DNA from: Begonia masoniana | Taxonomy: Eukaryota; Streptophyta; Magnoliopsida; Cucurbitales; Begoniaceae | Direction of reading: 5' to 3' | Assembly (NCBI GenBank): GCA_022432975.1 | Contig: CM039504.1 | Span: 488,196 to 552,195 of the forward strand | Length of the DNA stretch: 64,000 bases | In this document: positions 12,363 to 23,766 of the stretch, piece by piece | Numbering within the stretch: the stretch's first letter is position 1 | Layout: each line of letters starts with the position of its first letter | The notes under the pieces: generated by a model | Told to the model about the DNA's origin: nothing | Databases searched by the model: none | Seen by the model: the letters and a program-made list of their open reading frames with translations, nothing else | Translations under genes and position numbers: made by a program

Positions 12363-13145
12363 TGAAGAGATAAATGAACAGAAATTCATTGAACCATGGT
12401 TTCAGGATGAAGAAATCACAAATCAAGCAGAAAAGAAGGCAAGAATCAAGATTCGACGATCAAAGAAGCCGATGGCGATTCCTAAAACTGACAACGAATC
12501 CTGGATTTGTGTATCTGTATTTCGCCGTCATCAAAATGTCCCCTTTCCATTTGCTTGTTCATCAAGTTAAGCGAAGCCCCAGTCAAGAATTCCAGCGGAG
12601 ATCACTCGTGTCATCAAGATACAGGCCTTTTTGGGGCCCACTCACCATATCATTTTACTTAATTAATGATAACTGGATATATACGTGTGTGTTGTTTTTA
12701 AATTTTCATACGAAAAGGAGCCAATAGAGTATGAAAAAATTGCAAGATACTGATCCCGACCCCAAGTTTTAAATTTGAAATTTCGACGAGGAAATATTGA
12801 TTATTTAAATTCATTTCCGCAGTTGCATTGTTGCAGTAAAGAAAGTCATGATTTTTAGAAATTAAAAACGAAATTTTTAGAATAGATGGGAGGGAGGAAG
12901 AGCGACCGACAAGTGTGCTGATCGAGGAGAAGACAAGTTATTAAAATCCAAAAATCCATGCATATACAGGTGCCTGCAAATGTGGAAGCCGCTCTCTGGA
13001 ACAAGACGTTTTGTCCGAATTTTCAAGACCTGCTCCTCCTCCATTTCCAAATCTCGCCTCTTTTTTCTTTTCTTTGGCGGGCTGATTGGAAGAAAGGGGA
13101 GAGGAGAAAGTAGCCATTTTTTGATTCTTGGAAGTGTGGGGAAAG
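12363..13145. other. Divergent upstream region between NAC and RABC
   Basis: Holds the upstream DNA of the NAC locus and the promoter and leader of the RABC gene. Open frames here are short and show no family signature. No structured repeat was found. Confidence 0.5.
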
Positions 13146-14675
13146 ATGGGTTCTTCTTTGAAAGTTGGTTGTAATAGTTATGATTACTCCTTTAAAATAT
13201 TGCTGATCGGTGATTCTGGTGTTGGCAAGAGCAGTATTCTTCTCAGTTTTATTTCCAGCTCTGTTCGAGATCTCTCTCCCACCATTGGTACTCTCTCTCT
13301 CTCTCTCGAACATTAACCTGCCCCTTTATGATCCTCTGCTGCCTATAGTTTGTGAGAAGTTGAATCTCTGTTATTAATGGGTAATCTTAGCAGATGTTTA
13401 TCTTTTATTTTTGTTGTTCCCCCCTTTGATCTGAAAAGGGGCAGGAATAGAGGTGCTTTTTCTCGTTCAGTTCTTCAGCTCATTTGTTTGGTTTTTTCAA
13501 TGACTAAACGACTAACTCAGTTTCGGAGTTTCCAAAGTCAGTTTCTAGATTTATCATTCAGTGCTGTTACGAGTCAAACCACCTAAACTAAGCAGCAGAT
13601 TTAAGCAGTAATTGGATTTTAATTCCTGTCATTAGGTTTGGGATGGAGTTATTAGCCCTCTTAATTAAGCTTTGATGGAAAATAAAAATGAGATCAATAA
13701 ATGCAGGGTAGTAGACAGTAATTTAGGACCTTTTTGAGAGACGATTTCGTGGAATTCAGGTGTAGATTTCAAAATGAAGCTGCTTACAATCAGTGGGAAA
13801 AGATTGAAGCTGACTATTTGGGACACAGGTAAGTGGCAAATTTAAGTCATTAGCCCCCTTCAATCCTATCTTTGATTTGATCTTCCCTCCGTTTATGTTT
13901 CCTGATCGGAGTTGCTCGTTTCATTGCTTACACTACTTGCAGCTGGGCAAGAGAGGTTTGGTCCATTAACAAGCTCATATTACAGAGGAGCACATGGAAT
14001 TGTTCTTGGTATGGTTTCAACTCTTGCATCGTCTCTTTGACACAGTTTTTGTAGCTAAACCAACAAAACTTTTATTGAGATTTATGTAATAAAGAATCAT
14101 AGTTTTGATCGGGATGTTAATTTTGTGTAAGTATACGATGTTACACGGCGAGAAACATTTACAAATCTGTCGGAAATATGGACGAAGGAAGTAGAACAAT
14201 ATTCAACACATAAAGATTGTGTGAGAATGTTGGTGGGAAACAAGGTTGACAAGGTAAAGCTTTATCATCACTCTCTTTCTCAGAACCCTTTATTGGTATG
14301 ATATCGTCAATGCTTACCGTGTTAGGATAGCGAGAGAGTCGTGAGTCGAGAAGAAGGAATGGCTCTTGCAAACGAGCATAAATGCTTATTCATCGAGTGC
14401 AGCGCGAAAACGAGCGAGAACGTCAAGCGATGCTTCAGAGATCTAATATTGAAGGTAATTCTTTTATTTCTGCTGAATCTTCGTGACTCGATCGAACCAT
14501 TTCTTTAAAATTCTACTCCATCTCCGCTGTAATCTAAGTCTGTTGTTATTTGATTGGACCGGAGCAGATGTTGGATGTGCCGAGGCTGGTGGAAAATGGA
14601 TCGGTGACGGTGAAGAGAGAAAATCTTAAAAAGCAAGTTCATCAAACATCTCAGGGCCAGGGCTGCTGCGCTTGA
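13146..14675 (+). CDS. Rab GTPase, RABC (Rab18) class
   Basis: Six exons join in frame to 636 nt (211 aa): 13146-13287, 13760-13828, 13943-14008, 14132-14253, 14326-14454, 14568-14675. Seen motifs: P-loop GDSGVGKSS (residues 22-30), effector loop LSPTIGVDFK, switch II WDTAGQERF, guanine-specificity NKVD and ECSAK. The run VYDVTRRETFTNLSEIW is typical of plant RABC proteins. The C-terminus is QGQGCCA, with a double cysteine for geranylgeranylation as in RABC2. Such GTPases cycle between cytosol and membranes and recruit effectors in vesicle or peroxisome/lipid-body traffic; the exact role of this member is not readable. One oddity: after switch II the protein reads FGPLTSSYYRGAHG, where remembered relatives have FRTLTSSYYRGAQG. 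Closest remembered relatives: Arabidopsis RABC2a/RABC2b. Confidence 0.93.
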
Positions 14676-15117
14676 TAAGGATTCTGCCTTCTCCAGGACT
14701 TCATTTGCATCAGCTGCAATGCCACAACTTCTTACACAAATCATACTCCGACCAAGTTCAGTCGTGTAACATCAAGTTTTGTATTGTTTTTGTGTAGATA
14801 TTTGTATATTTTGTTACATCTTTTCTGCTCTGTTTTTAGTGTTTATTTATAGGAAAATTTAATACCATTTTAATTGGTTTAGAGATAAAAAGACACCCTC
14901 TTTTCATGTTTCCCAATTATGATCCTGTTTTTTTGCTTGGAATATTTTTTTCAGGTTTAAATGATGTTGTCACGTGTTTTGATGTAGTATTTTTTTGGGT
15001 AATAATAATTTTTTCAACAAATAATGATCAAGGATTTCTTTTTTGTTAAAAAAACTGTAAACAGGTAAGAGATTAGAATTAAATTAAAATATTAAAAAAA
15101 TGAACTTTTTTGTTTTC
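14676..15117. other. Convergent 3' flanks, no gene seen
   Basis: AT-rich gap between the RABC stop and the C2H2 stop. It is probably made of the two 3' UTRs. No coding signal or repeat was detected. Confidence 0.5.
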
Positions 15118-16095
15118 TCAGTAATGGCAATCCACCAAAGCTGGAGAAGCAAAGACATGAGGAGATTCTTGTTTTTGCTGTTGCTTTTTTGGTTGTTTGG
15201 AGTCGATCAAGCTTGTCAACTTGGATTTTCTTCGTTCGTGATAGTCTTCTGGTAATGCAGGAAGATTTAGATCCAAATCCAACGAGATCCCGCTTCTTTT
15301 TCTCTTGTTTTGTTGCTCTTCACGTTTCACATCCGCCATTAACGGATTTAAAGATAACGCTGTTGTAGTCGCCATTAATGGAGCCCTGTGTCTCCTCATA
15401 TGTCCTCCCAAAGCTTGCCCAGAACTAAATTCAGCACCGCAGATTGAACACTCGTGAATTTTGTTTGATTTATTGTTTCCACTCTGAATCCTTGGATTTA
15501 ACGAGAGAGAAAGTGGGTAGGAATATCTGTTCTTGATTTCTGCTTCTTCTTCTTCGTCAACTTCTTCGAATGACAATCGAATTTCCCTTTTTGCAGCTTC
15601 AATGGCGGAAATCGCCCTTGGCTTCTTGTGGCTCGCTCTGTGACCTCCAAGAGCTTGAAATGAAGGAAAAGTTCGTCCACATGTCTTGCATTCGTAATCA
15701 GAAGACCTCCCAATCTTTCCCGCTGCAGTAAAACTGACAGGAAAAGTGGCCGGAGACGGAGAATATTTGTGGATATCGGGTGATTTAGAAACGGGAGCTG
15801 CACTCTTATGAAATTGGACGCCTTGAGCGAGGAGAATGAGGCAGTTTGCCATGTCTTCTTCTTCATCCTCGTCCGTACTGGTCTGAAATTGATCGAGTGA
15901 AGAAGAGGAAGAAAAAACATTTGACCCGCCATGGCGGTGATCTTCGAGAAAAGCTTCTTCGGATCGGGTGGGCGAGATTTCAAACGGGAGTGGAGATTGA
16001 AGTCTCTGACGCTTCGTTCTCTTCCCTTTTATAACGTAGCCAACTTCCTCGTCTTTTGACGCCATGGCTACCTCCCGAGCTTGAGCTGCTTCCAT
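15118..16095 (-). CDS. Two-finger C2H2 zinc-finger repressor (ZAT5-like)
   Basis: Single-exon gene, 325 aa. N-terminal basic segment KGKRTKRQR is the likely nuclear signal, near the start as in ZAT5-type proteins. Two plant-type fingers each contain QALGGH: YECKTCGRTFPSFQALGGH (about residues 140-160) and HECSICGAEFSSGQALGGH (about 225-245), separated by an acidic Glu-rich linker. Near the C-terminus, SLDLDLNLPAL is an EAR motif (DLNL), which recruits TOPLESS-type co-repressors. The protein is therefore expected to bind DNA and repress stress-responsive genes. The start at 16095 (MEAAQAREV) was chosen; the frame is open further upstream, but that part is translated from a (GA)n leader and is low-complexity. 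Remembered Arabidopsis relatives: ZAT5 and At5g04390. Confidence 0.93.
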   Translation of the reverse strand: MEAAQAREVAMASKDEEVGYVIKGKRTKRQRLQSPLPFEISPTRSEEAFLEDHRHGGSNVFSSSSSLDQFQTSTDEDEEEDMANCLILLAQGVQFHKSAAPVSKSPDIHKYSPSPATFPVSFTAAGKIGRSSDYECKTCGRTFPSFQALGGHRASHKKPRAISAIEAAKREIRLSFEEVDEEEEAEIKNRYSYPLSLSLNPRIQSGNNKSNKIHECSICGAEFSSGQALGGHMRRHRAPLMATTTALSLNPLMADVKREEQQNKRKRSGISLDLDLNLPALPEDYHERRKSKLTSLIDSKQPKKQQQKQESPHVFASPALVDCHY

Positions 16096-16130
16096 GGTTG
16101 CTCCTCCCCAAGACACCCTCTTGATCAATG

Positions 16131-16136
<6 letters not shown>

Positions 16137-16161
<25 letters not shown>

Positions 16162-16225
16162 ATGAAGAAGCGTGGGAGAGAATTGAGAGTTATATACGCA
16201 GAGGAGAGAGAGAGAGAGAGAAAAT
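16137..16225. repeat. (GA)n microsatellites in the C2H2 leader
   Basis: Two GA-rich runs (about 16145-16161 and 16203-16221) lie directly upstream of the start codon, in the presumed 5' UTR. GAGA tracts in plant leaders can bind BBR/BPC factors; that role here is inference. Confidence 0.8.
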
Positions 16226-18210
16226 GGAGTCAAAAAGACAAACAAAAAGAGAAGTAAAGAGTGAATGAGAGTCCGACAATCCTTCTTGTTGGATGCTCAC
16301 AAAAATTTAGAGATTACCCAAAATTAGAGAGACGAAGCAGAAAAACACTCTCTTTCTCACGCTTTGCCACCTCACTTTTCTAAACTCCTAATTATCCTCC
16401 ATCTTCTCTCTGGTTCTTAACTCCTCTTCTTCTTCAACCTCAGGAATCTACCCATTTCTTCAGTTCTAATCATCAAAATCCAATCTTTCTTCTGGGGGTC
16501 TTCATTTATTTTAAACACCAAATGGGAGACAACTTTAGAATCAGAATACAACGAACAAACATACGTTATCTTGTGATGATGAGTTGGGAAACTTTAAGAT
16601 GGTGCATATGAGCAAACAGTATGCATAAAGTTGCTCTTAGAACACGTCTATTGCATACTATTTTTATACTATTTGTAGAGAGAGGGAGATGGTTGTGTTA
16701 CTGTTGAGAGAAGAGAGAGAAAGGTAGAGAGAGAGAGTGTGTGTTGTGTAGAGGCAGGCAAGAACCCATTACTTTGCCTCAACGATTGAGAGGATGATTG
16801 GAGTGCAAGGCTGGATGGAGTGGAAGAACCACGGAATCTACGGTTCACCCCTCTTATTTTCTCACTCCAATTTAACTTTGTTTTTTATTTTTGTATTTTC
16901 CAAAAACTATTTCTACATTTTCTGTTCCCAAAAATATATATTTGAAAAATGATAATTAATTAAAGTGTTATATTTGTTGATATTAATATCTAAAAAATAA
17001 TAAATTTCTTTTTCATTTTTTCTTTTATTTCAACATGTATATGGAAAGTATATAAGTTAGTGGGATACTACTTGGAAGTTTAGTTGCTTGTTCCATTTCT
17101 CACCATCTTTTTAAACTATATATTATGATTCTTCTGGATTTGATCGTCAGCGTGTGGCCGTCCATACTAAGAAATCAGAAAATTGAAAAATAAAAATCGC
17201 CAGTGTTTCAACATAAAATGGACAATAGTATACTTAGTAGGAAAGGAAAACTCAACATTTGCAGCTATCTCGTCGATTGAAATTCGTTTATAAGCTTCCC
17301 TTCGAATGAAGTTATGAGTTGTTGATGTTCTAGTCAAGGTTGGATTAATTTACTCATTCACGAATTCCAATAGCTGACCAATGTTTCATCCTTATTATCT
17401 AGGACCCAATACTACTTAAAATAAGTCACTGTAATCACACACAATCTTGGCTGCATCAATCAACAAAATAATTATTACTTGACCAAGATTAAACAAGATC
17501 AATTTACAATTCTCTCTCTAACTATTTTCATGATTCCATAAGTTAAATACAAGGAAACTAAAATAGAGAGATATGAATGTTGTAAATGAGAAGACATGTA
17601 GTTGCATGCATATAGATGGAAGTAGTAGGGCTGGCAGCTTAGTCAACGGGTTTATGTGAAGCACGTAAGGGAACAAAATGAAGAAAAGAAGTAGTGTTTT
17701 TAGGCAAGCAAAGCAATCTGTATGAATGAATTGTGGCTACATTTCTTGCCATGGTTTTAGAGCTGAATTGAATGAATACCTTGGAGTCCTCTAGTGCTCT
17801 CAGTAAAATATTTTTCGCTTTGAGTTGGAGATCGTATGAATTTATTTTTAAGTTAGTCTAAAACGCGTTATACTAGGTAAAGATGATAACTTTATTAATA
17901 AATTATTCTTCTAAACGATGGGAAATTGTACACTCCTACTAGCATGGACTGAACATTTATAATCAACAGAATCTTGAATCGTATTTATCTTCTCAGGACA
18001 AGCTGCCACAAATATTATATATATTATTTCTCCGAACGAGTTGAATGAAATGGTAGGAAGAACAACACTATCCCTCCTTCATATCTCCCATCAGTACTCC
18101 TCAAGTCACGGGGGAGAGAGTGAGACCAGAGAGCTTGGACTGGTAGCCGGCCATTTTAATTTAACAGCTCTTCTGTAGTGCTTTACAAGTATCAAAGGAA
18201 GGAGAGAGAG
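16226..18210. other. Intergenic DNA upstream of the C2H2 gene
   Basis: About 2 kb of AT-rich DNA with short GA runs (for example 16717-16745) and no coding signal. It is likely promoter DNA of the C2H2 gene in its first few hundred bases. I see no tRNA, no known miRNA sequence and no repeat structure here. Confidence 0.5.
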
Positions 18211-18316
18211 AGATTGGTAGGGTTATAATACTATCTATTTAACAACTGTTCGGAGGTTGATGCACTTCACTCTTTAAGAATCGTAAAATTCCTTGACCAT
18301 GTCTTGCTCATTTATG

Positions 18317-18355
<39 letters not shown>

Positions 18356-18905
18356 GTAGCGTTATAATACTATCTATTTAACAACTGTTCGGAGGTTGAT
18401 GTGTTAATTTTCTAGTTTCTAAAATCCTTACGAAACTGAAATCTTATTCTTAACTTAAACATAAATTGAGTACGGAAGTGTACCTGAATCTTTGGACATG
18501 ATCTTCTGTGGTTTTGATCTTCCAAATGTAGAATTTCCTTAAGTTCCTTATTCTCTCTGTTGATGAGGATACAGAATAGAGATTCCCCTTTCTACAAATG
18601 GGGACCATAACCCAATAATTGTTTTGTAACCGTTGCAATCTTCAACAGTTACAATCTTTCGCATATTTTTAATTTGACCCCTCATCAAATTAGAAATTCT
18701 GCATATGGTATCCACAATAATATTCATGGCAATTATGTCCTTAAGTCAAATTCTTTATTTCAAAATAGATCACATAATATTGACTTAATATATTTGATGA
18801 CTATATATATTCATTTAATTATATAAGTGTCTCAAAATTCTAACATGATGCACTTCACTGTTTAAGAATCATAAAATTCCTTGCCATGTCTTGCTTATTT
18901 TATGG
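18211..18905. repeat. Tandem duplication (107-bp unit) split by a solo LTR
   Basis: Copy 1 runs 18211-18317, from AGATTGGTAGGG to TCATTTATGG. Copy 2 starts at 18350 (AGATTGGTAGCG), is interrupted at 18402-18845, and resumes at 18846-18905 with GATGCACTTCACTGTTTAAG, matching copy 1 with a few substitutions. A (GA)n tract at about 18319-18350 separates the copies and probably helped create the duplication. The interruption is the solo LTR listed separately. Confidence 0.85.
18402..18845 (-). mobile_element. Copia-type solo LTR
   Basis: 444 bp bounded by TGTTA and TAACA (TG...CA ends) and flanked by identical 5-bp target duplications TGATG (18397-18401 and 18846-18850). Removing it restores the second copy of the surrounding tandem repeat, which proves the borders independently. 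Read on the minus strand it begins TGTTAGAATTTTGAGACAC and looks like an LTR of a plant Copia element; the family assignment is from memory. No internal retroelement sequence is left, so recombination between two LTRs is the likely origin. Confidence 0.85.
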
Positions 18906-21004
18906 TGAGAACCAAAAACTAATAAAATAAAATAAATAAAAATCGTTGATATTCTTTGCCATCAAAATGAATAAAAGGGTTGCTGTTGTTTTGTCTTTTC
19001 TTCAGTGTCGAATATAATCAATTAATAAAAATAAATATAGAGAGCAAGTCTCCTTCCGAATATAGGATAATTTAATTTATTCCTCTCCTCTCTTTTCTAT
19101 TTGTTGAATTTCTTAAATTATTTTAATTTATTGACAAATATAGTCTTTTTTTAATTCTATGTTTTTTGAGTTTTGATTATATTCCTCCAAATCTATTTTG
19201 TTTTTAAATCTAGTAGCAGCTTAGTTAGACTTTGGACCTAAAGACGTGGCTTCTGTTATATCTGACATTTATTTATAAATAAATAGCTACTTTTACTTAT
19301 ATTTAAATTTCCATAATTTTAAAATGAAAAAGAAAAATTAATAATAAATTGGGTTTTTAATCTTTATTTTTTTGGATATTTCTTCGCATGTAATAATGTA
19401 AAAAAAAAAAAAAAACCATAAATTAATTAATATTAATAAGTGTTATTATATAAAGTATTAGATAATGGGTATGGGTATCGGAGCTTTTCTTCCTACTACC
19501 CAAACGAACAAATACACGTAGATTATGCATCACTTTTCTTAACCTATGACTCTAGTTGGTCACGGTGCTTTGCATTAAATATTTTATTTAATTAATTATC
19601 ACATTTTACATGCTTTACATCCAGCACAGAATAAAAATTCAAACATGATGACTCTACATATCACGGAAAAATGAATTTAATTATTTAATTTCACCAAGAA
19701 AACACTGAATTATTCACTAAAATTTACTTATATTGTTAAAATATTTAACCAAAAGGCCACAAACAGATATAAATGCAAATAATAATAGAAAATGAAATCT
19801 CAAATCTTCTTTAGGGTCGGGTCCTACCAGAAAAGAAAAAATGATAACTTAAGAGCGGGGGGAGAACATATTGATGTGTTTTAGGGTAGGGTTAGGGTTA
19901 GGGTTAGGGTTCACCACAAATTCATAATTATGGAATTTTGCTCCTTAAGATATCTTTTTTTTTTTTTTTTTTTGTTATTTTATTTATTCCCCACCCAAAC
20001 TTTACTATAATCTCCTTAGTTACTATAATATGTAAATTCTTGAACTCTAAGCCCAAAATCTATAAGAATAACATACCCGAGTCCATGTAAGCGTTTTTTT
20101 TTTTTTTTTGAAACGAGTGCATCGAGACTTGTAATATAAATGACGTAATTGGATAAATTACGAACTTGTTCTTACACATAATATTGGAGTGAAGCCTAAT
20201 AACATAATTCGTACAACATTATTTTTAGTGAGGTTTAGATAATGGTACCAAAATGTAGGTAACATAAATATAATAAAATTATAATATATGATATGTAACA
20301 TAGTGTGACATTACAACAATATTTACCAAGAAATGATGTCAAAATGAGAAAAGAAGATTTGGGCACAAGTCAAAGCCATCCAAGGAAGAATCTAGGAAAT
20401 GTTTAAATAATTAGGAAGTATTTATCAATAATCCAAAGCAAAATTAGGCTTTTCTTCTGAATAAGAAAAGTCATGAGCCAGCCTCATTACCCACGAAAAG
20501 CACTTATTCTTGGAAATTCAAACTCACTTCTGCATCATATTCATGACAAAGAAAAAGGTAGCTAGTTTTCAAAATTCAAAAAATAATTGTTAGGACTTAA
20601 AAATGCATAAAATCTTTTTTGTAATTTTGTTCTTTTTTCAAGCCATCATGGCTTTGGTTTGTAAGTTGTTTATTATGATCATCATCGCTCTCACCAAGAA
20701 TTTAACACTTAGAATGTTATCTTCTCACTCTTTTTTTTTTTTTTTTTTTTAATTCTTTATATAAATCAAATGCTTAAACCAGTGATTTCCCAATGAGACA
20801 AGAACATGTTTATTAGTGCTTTCAATTAGGGTATAATAATTATGTAAATCTCAAGCTAAATCAATATGTTGGATGGTGAACCATAATACAAGGAGAATAA
20901 CTCTAATGTAAGCAAAGGACATTTTTAAAGAATCAAGTATTAATATGGAAATACAAATGGATGTGTGTAATATTACATTTAACCTCTAATTTTTTTGTTA
21001 AAAT
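18906..21004. other. AT-rich intergenic DNA with homopolymer tracts
   Basis: No gene seen. It contains poly-A at about 19400-19415, long poly-T runs near 19955-19972, 20095-20110 and 20731-20751, and the short telomere-like array listed separately. Otherwise it is unstructured. Confidence 0.5.
19881..19911 (+). repeat. Short interstitial TTAGGG-like array
   Basis: Four or so consecutive GGGTTA hexamers (TTAGGGTAGGGTTAGGGTTA and on) inside AT-rich DNA. The usual plant telomere unit is the heptamer TTTAGGG, so this six-base phase is not the canonical one. It is far too short to be a chromosome end; it is a simple repeat or a telomere-repair footprint. Confidence 0.8.
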
Positions 21005-21394
21005 TGTTAACACATGTGAGAAGGTAGAACTCATCTCTAAAAGCTAGCTTGAGGGAAGAGAGAATTTCTCTCACATATATACAAATCACAGACTCATCCA
21101 ATAGACGATATGAGTCAAACACAATTATTAATACATGCCCTCACGCATAGTATGTCTGGATCAAGTCTAATTCTCACCATCGTCTCCGATACGTATCAGA
21201 GCTTGGTATCGGAGACGATGGTGGAAATTGGACCCGGTCCAGGCACGCTATGCGTGATAGCGGATATTGATGATTATATTTGTCTCATATCATCTATTGG
21301 ATGAGCCTTTAATTTGTATATATGTGAGGGAATTTCTTCTCTCTTTGAGTTAGTTTTTGAAAAATGAGTTATACCCACTTCATAAGTGTTAACA
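21005..21394. mobile_element. 390-bp near-complete palindrome, probable MITE or retro-derived foldback
   Basis: Left arm 21005-21192 and right arm 21206-21394 are inverted copies separated by a 13-base loop. They begin and end with TGTTAACAC/GTGTTAACA, and the 17 bases next to the loop (ACCATCGTCTCCGATAC) pair perfectly. The remainder matches at roughly four of five positions by eye. The loop region TATCAGAGCTTGGTATC resembles the initiator-Met-tRNA primer-binding sequence (TGGTATCAGAGC) found next to LTRs. The arms resemble a repeat common in plant genomes with CTCATCCAATA and CTCACGC blocks, from memory. No clear target duplication was found. It lies about 530 bp upstream of the pectate lyase start. 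Confidence 0.75.
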
Positions 21395-21919
21395 AAAATA
21401 AGTTAATAATTGCAACAATTAATTTTGAAAAAAAGTTGATGAATCAGAGTGAGCAAAGGAAAGGTGAAACTAACGTGGAAAGATGAAACTTTTGGACCTT
21501 CAATCTCAAAAATATGCAATAAATTTAAAAAGAAAAAGAAAATATTCCGGCGGCAAAGAATCTTAATCCGCAGACAAAACCAACGAAACACAGCTTCACC
21601 AATTCGGATAAGCTCTCTCACTCTCTCTCTCCTGATTTTAAAGCAAGGTAGGAGGAATGTGAGTGACTGAGAATTTTAGAAAGAAAGAGCAGAGGAGGAA
21701 GAAGAAAGGAAATCTCTCTCTCTCCTCCACCTCCATCCATGGCGTCTTTCTCCGCTCTCCTTTCTCTTCTTTCTTCTTTCCAATTAAACTAACTTACCAT
21801 AACTATATTATTTCTGAAACCATTATTCAATTGGCAATCTTGTTTTCTGACAAAAAACCATCGTTTTATATTCACATAATTCTCCCAATTTCAACGTCGG
21901 AGAATCAGCTCTGCAACCA
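21395..21919. other. Pectate lyase promoter and leader
   Basis: Between the palindrome and the start codon. It holds (CT)n runs near 21615-21633 and 21713-21725, typical of a 5' leader. No other feature seen. Confidence 0.5.
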
Positions 21920-23766
21920 ATGTCGTTGGTTCTTCCGAAGATGATTCCTACTGACTGGATTTTCTTACTATTTCTCTTGACCTGTCTGTGTTCTTCAGCC
22001 ATGGCTGCCCTCAATCTCACCATTCCTCATCAACACCCTCACCCAGATTTGGTTGCTATGCAAGTTCAAAGGTAACATCTTTTCTACTATTCTATCTTCG
22101 TTTGGTTCCATACATCAATGGAACCAGTTTTCCTAAACCAAAACCAGAGATTTCGGCTGTTTTTCCAACCTCTGGCTTTGAATTACTTGTTTCAATTTTC
22201 TTGCAGAACAATCAATGAATCTGTATGGCGAAGACAAACACTTTCACTTCAAGAAAAAGATCAAACTTACCAGTGTCTCACCGGAAACCCAATCGACGAT
22301 TGTTGGCGATGCGACTCCAACTGGGAGACGAATCGGCAAAGGCTCGCCGACTGCGGAATCGGATTCGGAAGAGACGCCATGGGGGGCAAGGGCGGCCAAT
22401 TCTACATCGTCACGGACTCCTCCGATAAGGACCCGGCCAACCCCACCCCCGGCACTCTCCGGCACGCCGTGATCCAAGTGGAACCCCTCTGGATTATCTT
22501 CTCCAGAGACATGACTATAAAACTCAAACACGAACTCATCGTAAGCAGTTTCAAAACCATCGATGGCCGGGGAGCGAAAGTCCAGATAACCGGCGGCGGC
22601 TGCATTACTCTTCAGTTCATCTCGAACGTAATAATCCACAGCGTCTTCATCCACCATTGCGTACCCACCGGGAATTCAAACATTCGATCGAGTCCAACGC
22701 ACGTCGGGCACCGTGGCAGATCGGACGGCGACGGAATCTCAATCTACAGCTCGAGAAATATCTGGATCGATCATTGCTCCCTCGCGTACTGTACGGACGG
22801 ACTTATAGACGCTATAATGGGGTCGACCGGAATCACCATCTCGAACAGCTATTTCTCACACCATAACGAGGTGATGCTTCTGGGGCACGACGATAGGCAT
22901 GAACCAGACTCCGGTATGCAGGTGACCATCGCCTTCAACCACTTCGGCGAGGCGCTGGTGCAGCGTATGCCCAGGTGTAGACGCGGGTACATACACGTGG
23001 TCAACAATGATTTCACGGCGTGGGAGATGTACGCCATAGGAGGTAGTGCCAGTCCGACCATTAATAGCCAAGGGAATCGATACACCGCTCCGCTCGACCC
23101 TTACGCCAAGGAGGTAATATCGCTATAAACTTTTTTCGCTTTTGACTTTTGAAGATGAAACTGCCGCGGCGCGTGTGAAGAACGCGCCTCCGCCGACTGT
23201 AATTTTGAAAGGAGATGAATTTTGGGGTTCCAGGTGACTAAGCGGGTGGAGACAGACGAGAGAGAGTGGAGCGACTGGAACTGGAGGACGGAGGGGGACA
23301 TAATGGTGAACGGAGCGTTCTTCGTGCCATCAGGACAAGGCCTGAGCCCTCAGTTCACCAAAGCCTCCAGCGTGGAGCCCAAGTCCGTCGCTCTTATCGA
23401 CCAACTCACCCTCTACTCCGGCGTGCTTGGAAACCCAGGGTAGTTTGTTCCACCCAGTACTGTATTTATTTTCAGGCCAGAATGAATTATTCATTTCATA
23501 CGCTAATTTGAGTTGTTTTGATGGGCAGGGACGGTGGTCAAAGCATAATATATCCAGGGTTCGACAGCACCACCAGTAGTAGCGGCTCAACCACACCAAA
23601 TCCGGGATCGAACCGCGGAGAAGACGACTATTTTGGAATGATATTCGGAGATCATTTTTCAAGCAGCTCCTCAGCTCTCCGACCATTTCTTAGCTTGTTA
23701 GTTCTTCCAAGTATATGGGCTATTATTTATTCGAGTTTTTACACAAGTAGATGTGTAATTCATTGA
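21920..23766 (+). CDS. Pectate lyase (PL1 family) with signal peptide and hydrophobic C-terminal tail
   Basis: Four exons, 1503 nt (500 aa): 21920-22071, 22207-23113, 23234-23439, 23529-23766. It cleaves de-esterified pectin (polygalacturonate) by beta-elimination in the cell wall, using Ca2+. Seen: signal peptide ([20 protein letters not shown]), [18 protein letters not shown], the Ca-site region [35 protein letters not shown], and the catalytic region [18 protein letters not shown] with its conserved arginines. After the catalytic domain comes a Ser/Gly/Thr linker and a hydrophobic end ([20 protein letters not shown]), compatible with a GPI-anchor signal, although a few residues follow it. 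The in-frame ATG at 21941 is an alternative start that gives a more compact signal peptide. Remembered Arabidopsis counterpart: At5g04310. Confidence 0.93.

Noticed and set aside
16096..16245. Upstream extension of the C2H2 protein (50 more residues)
   Set aside because: It is translated from (GA)n leader repeats. The known N-terminal pattern starts at the Met at 16095.
19881..19911. Chromosome end
   Set aside because: The array is about 30 bases long and has ordinary genes on both sides.
21005..21394. MIRNA precursor
   Set aside because: The arms are too long and too uniformly paired for a typical miRNA, and no known mature miRNA sequence was recognised. A mobile-element origin is simpler.
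22244..22657. 137-residue antisense frame inside the pectate lyase gene
   Set aside because: It lies opposite a conserved coding exon of high GC content. No family signature or splice logic supports it.
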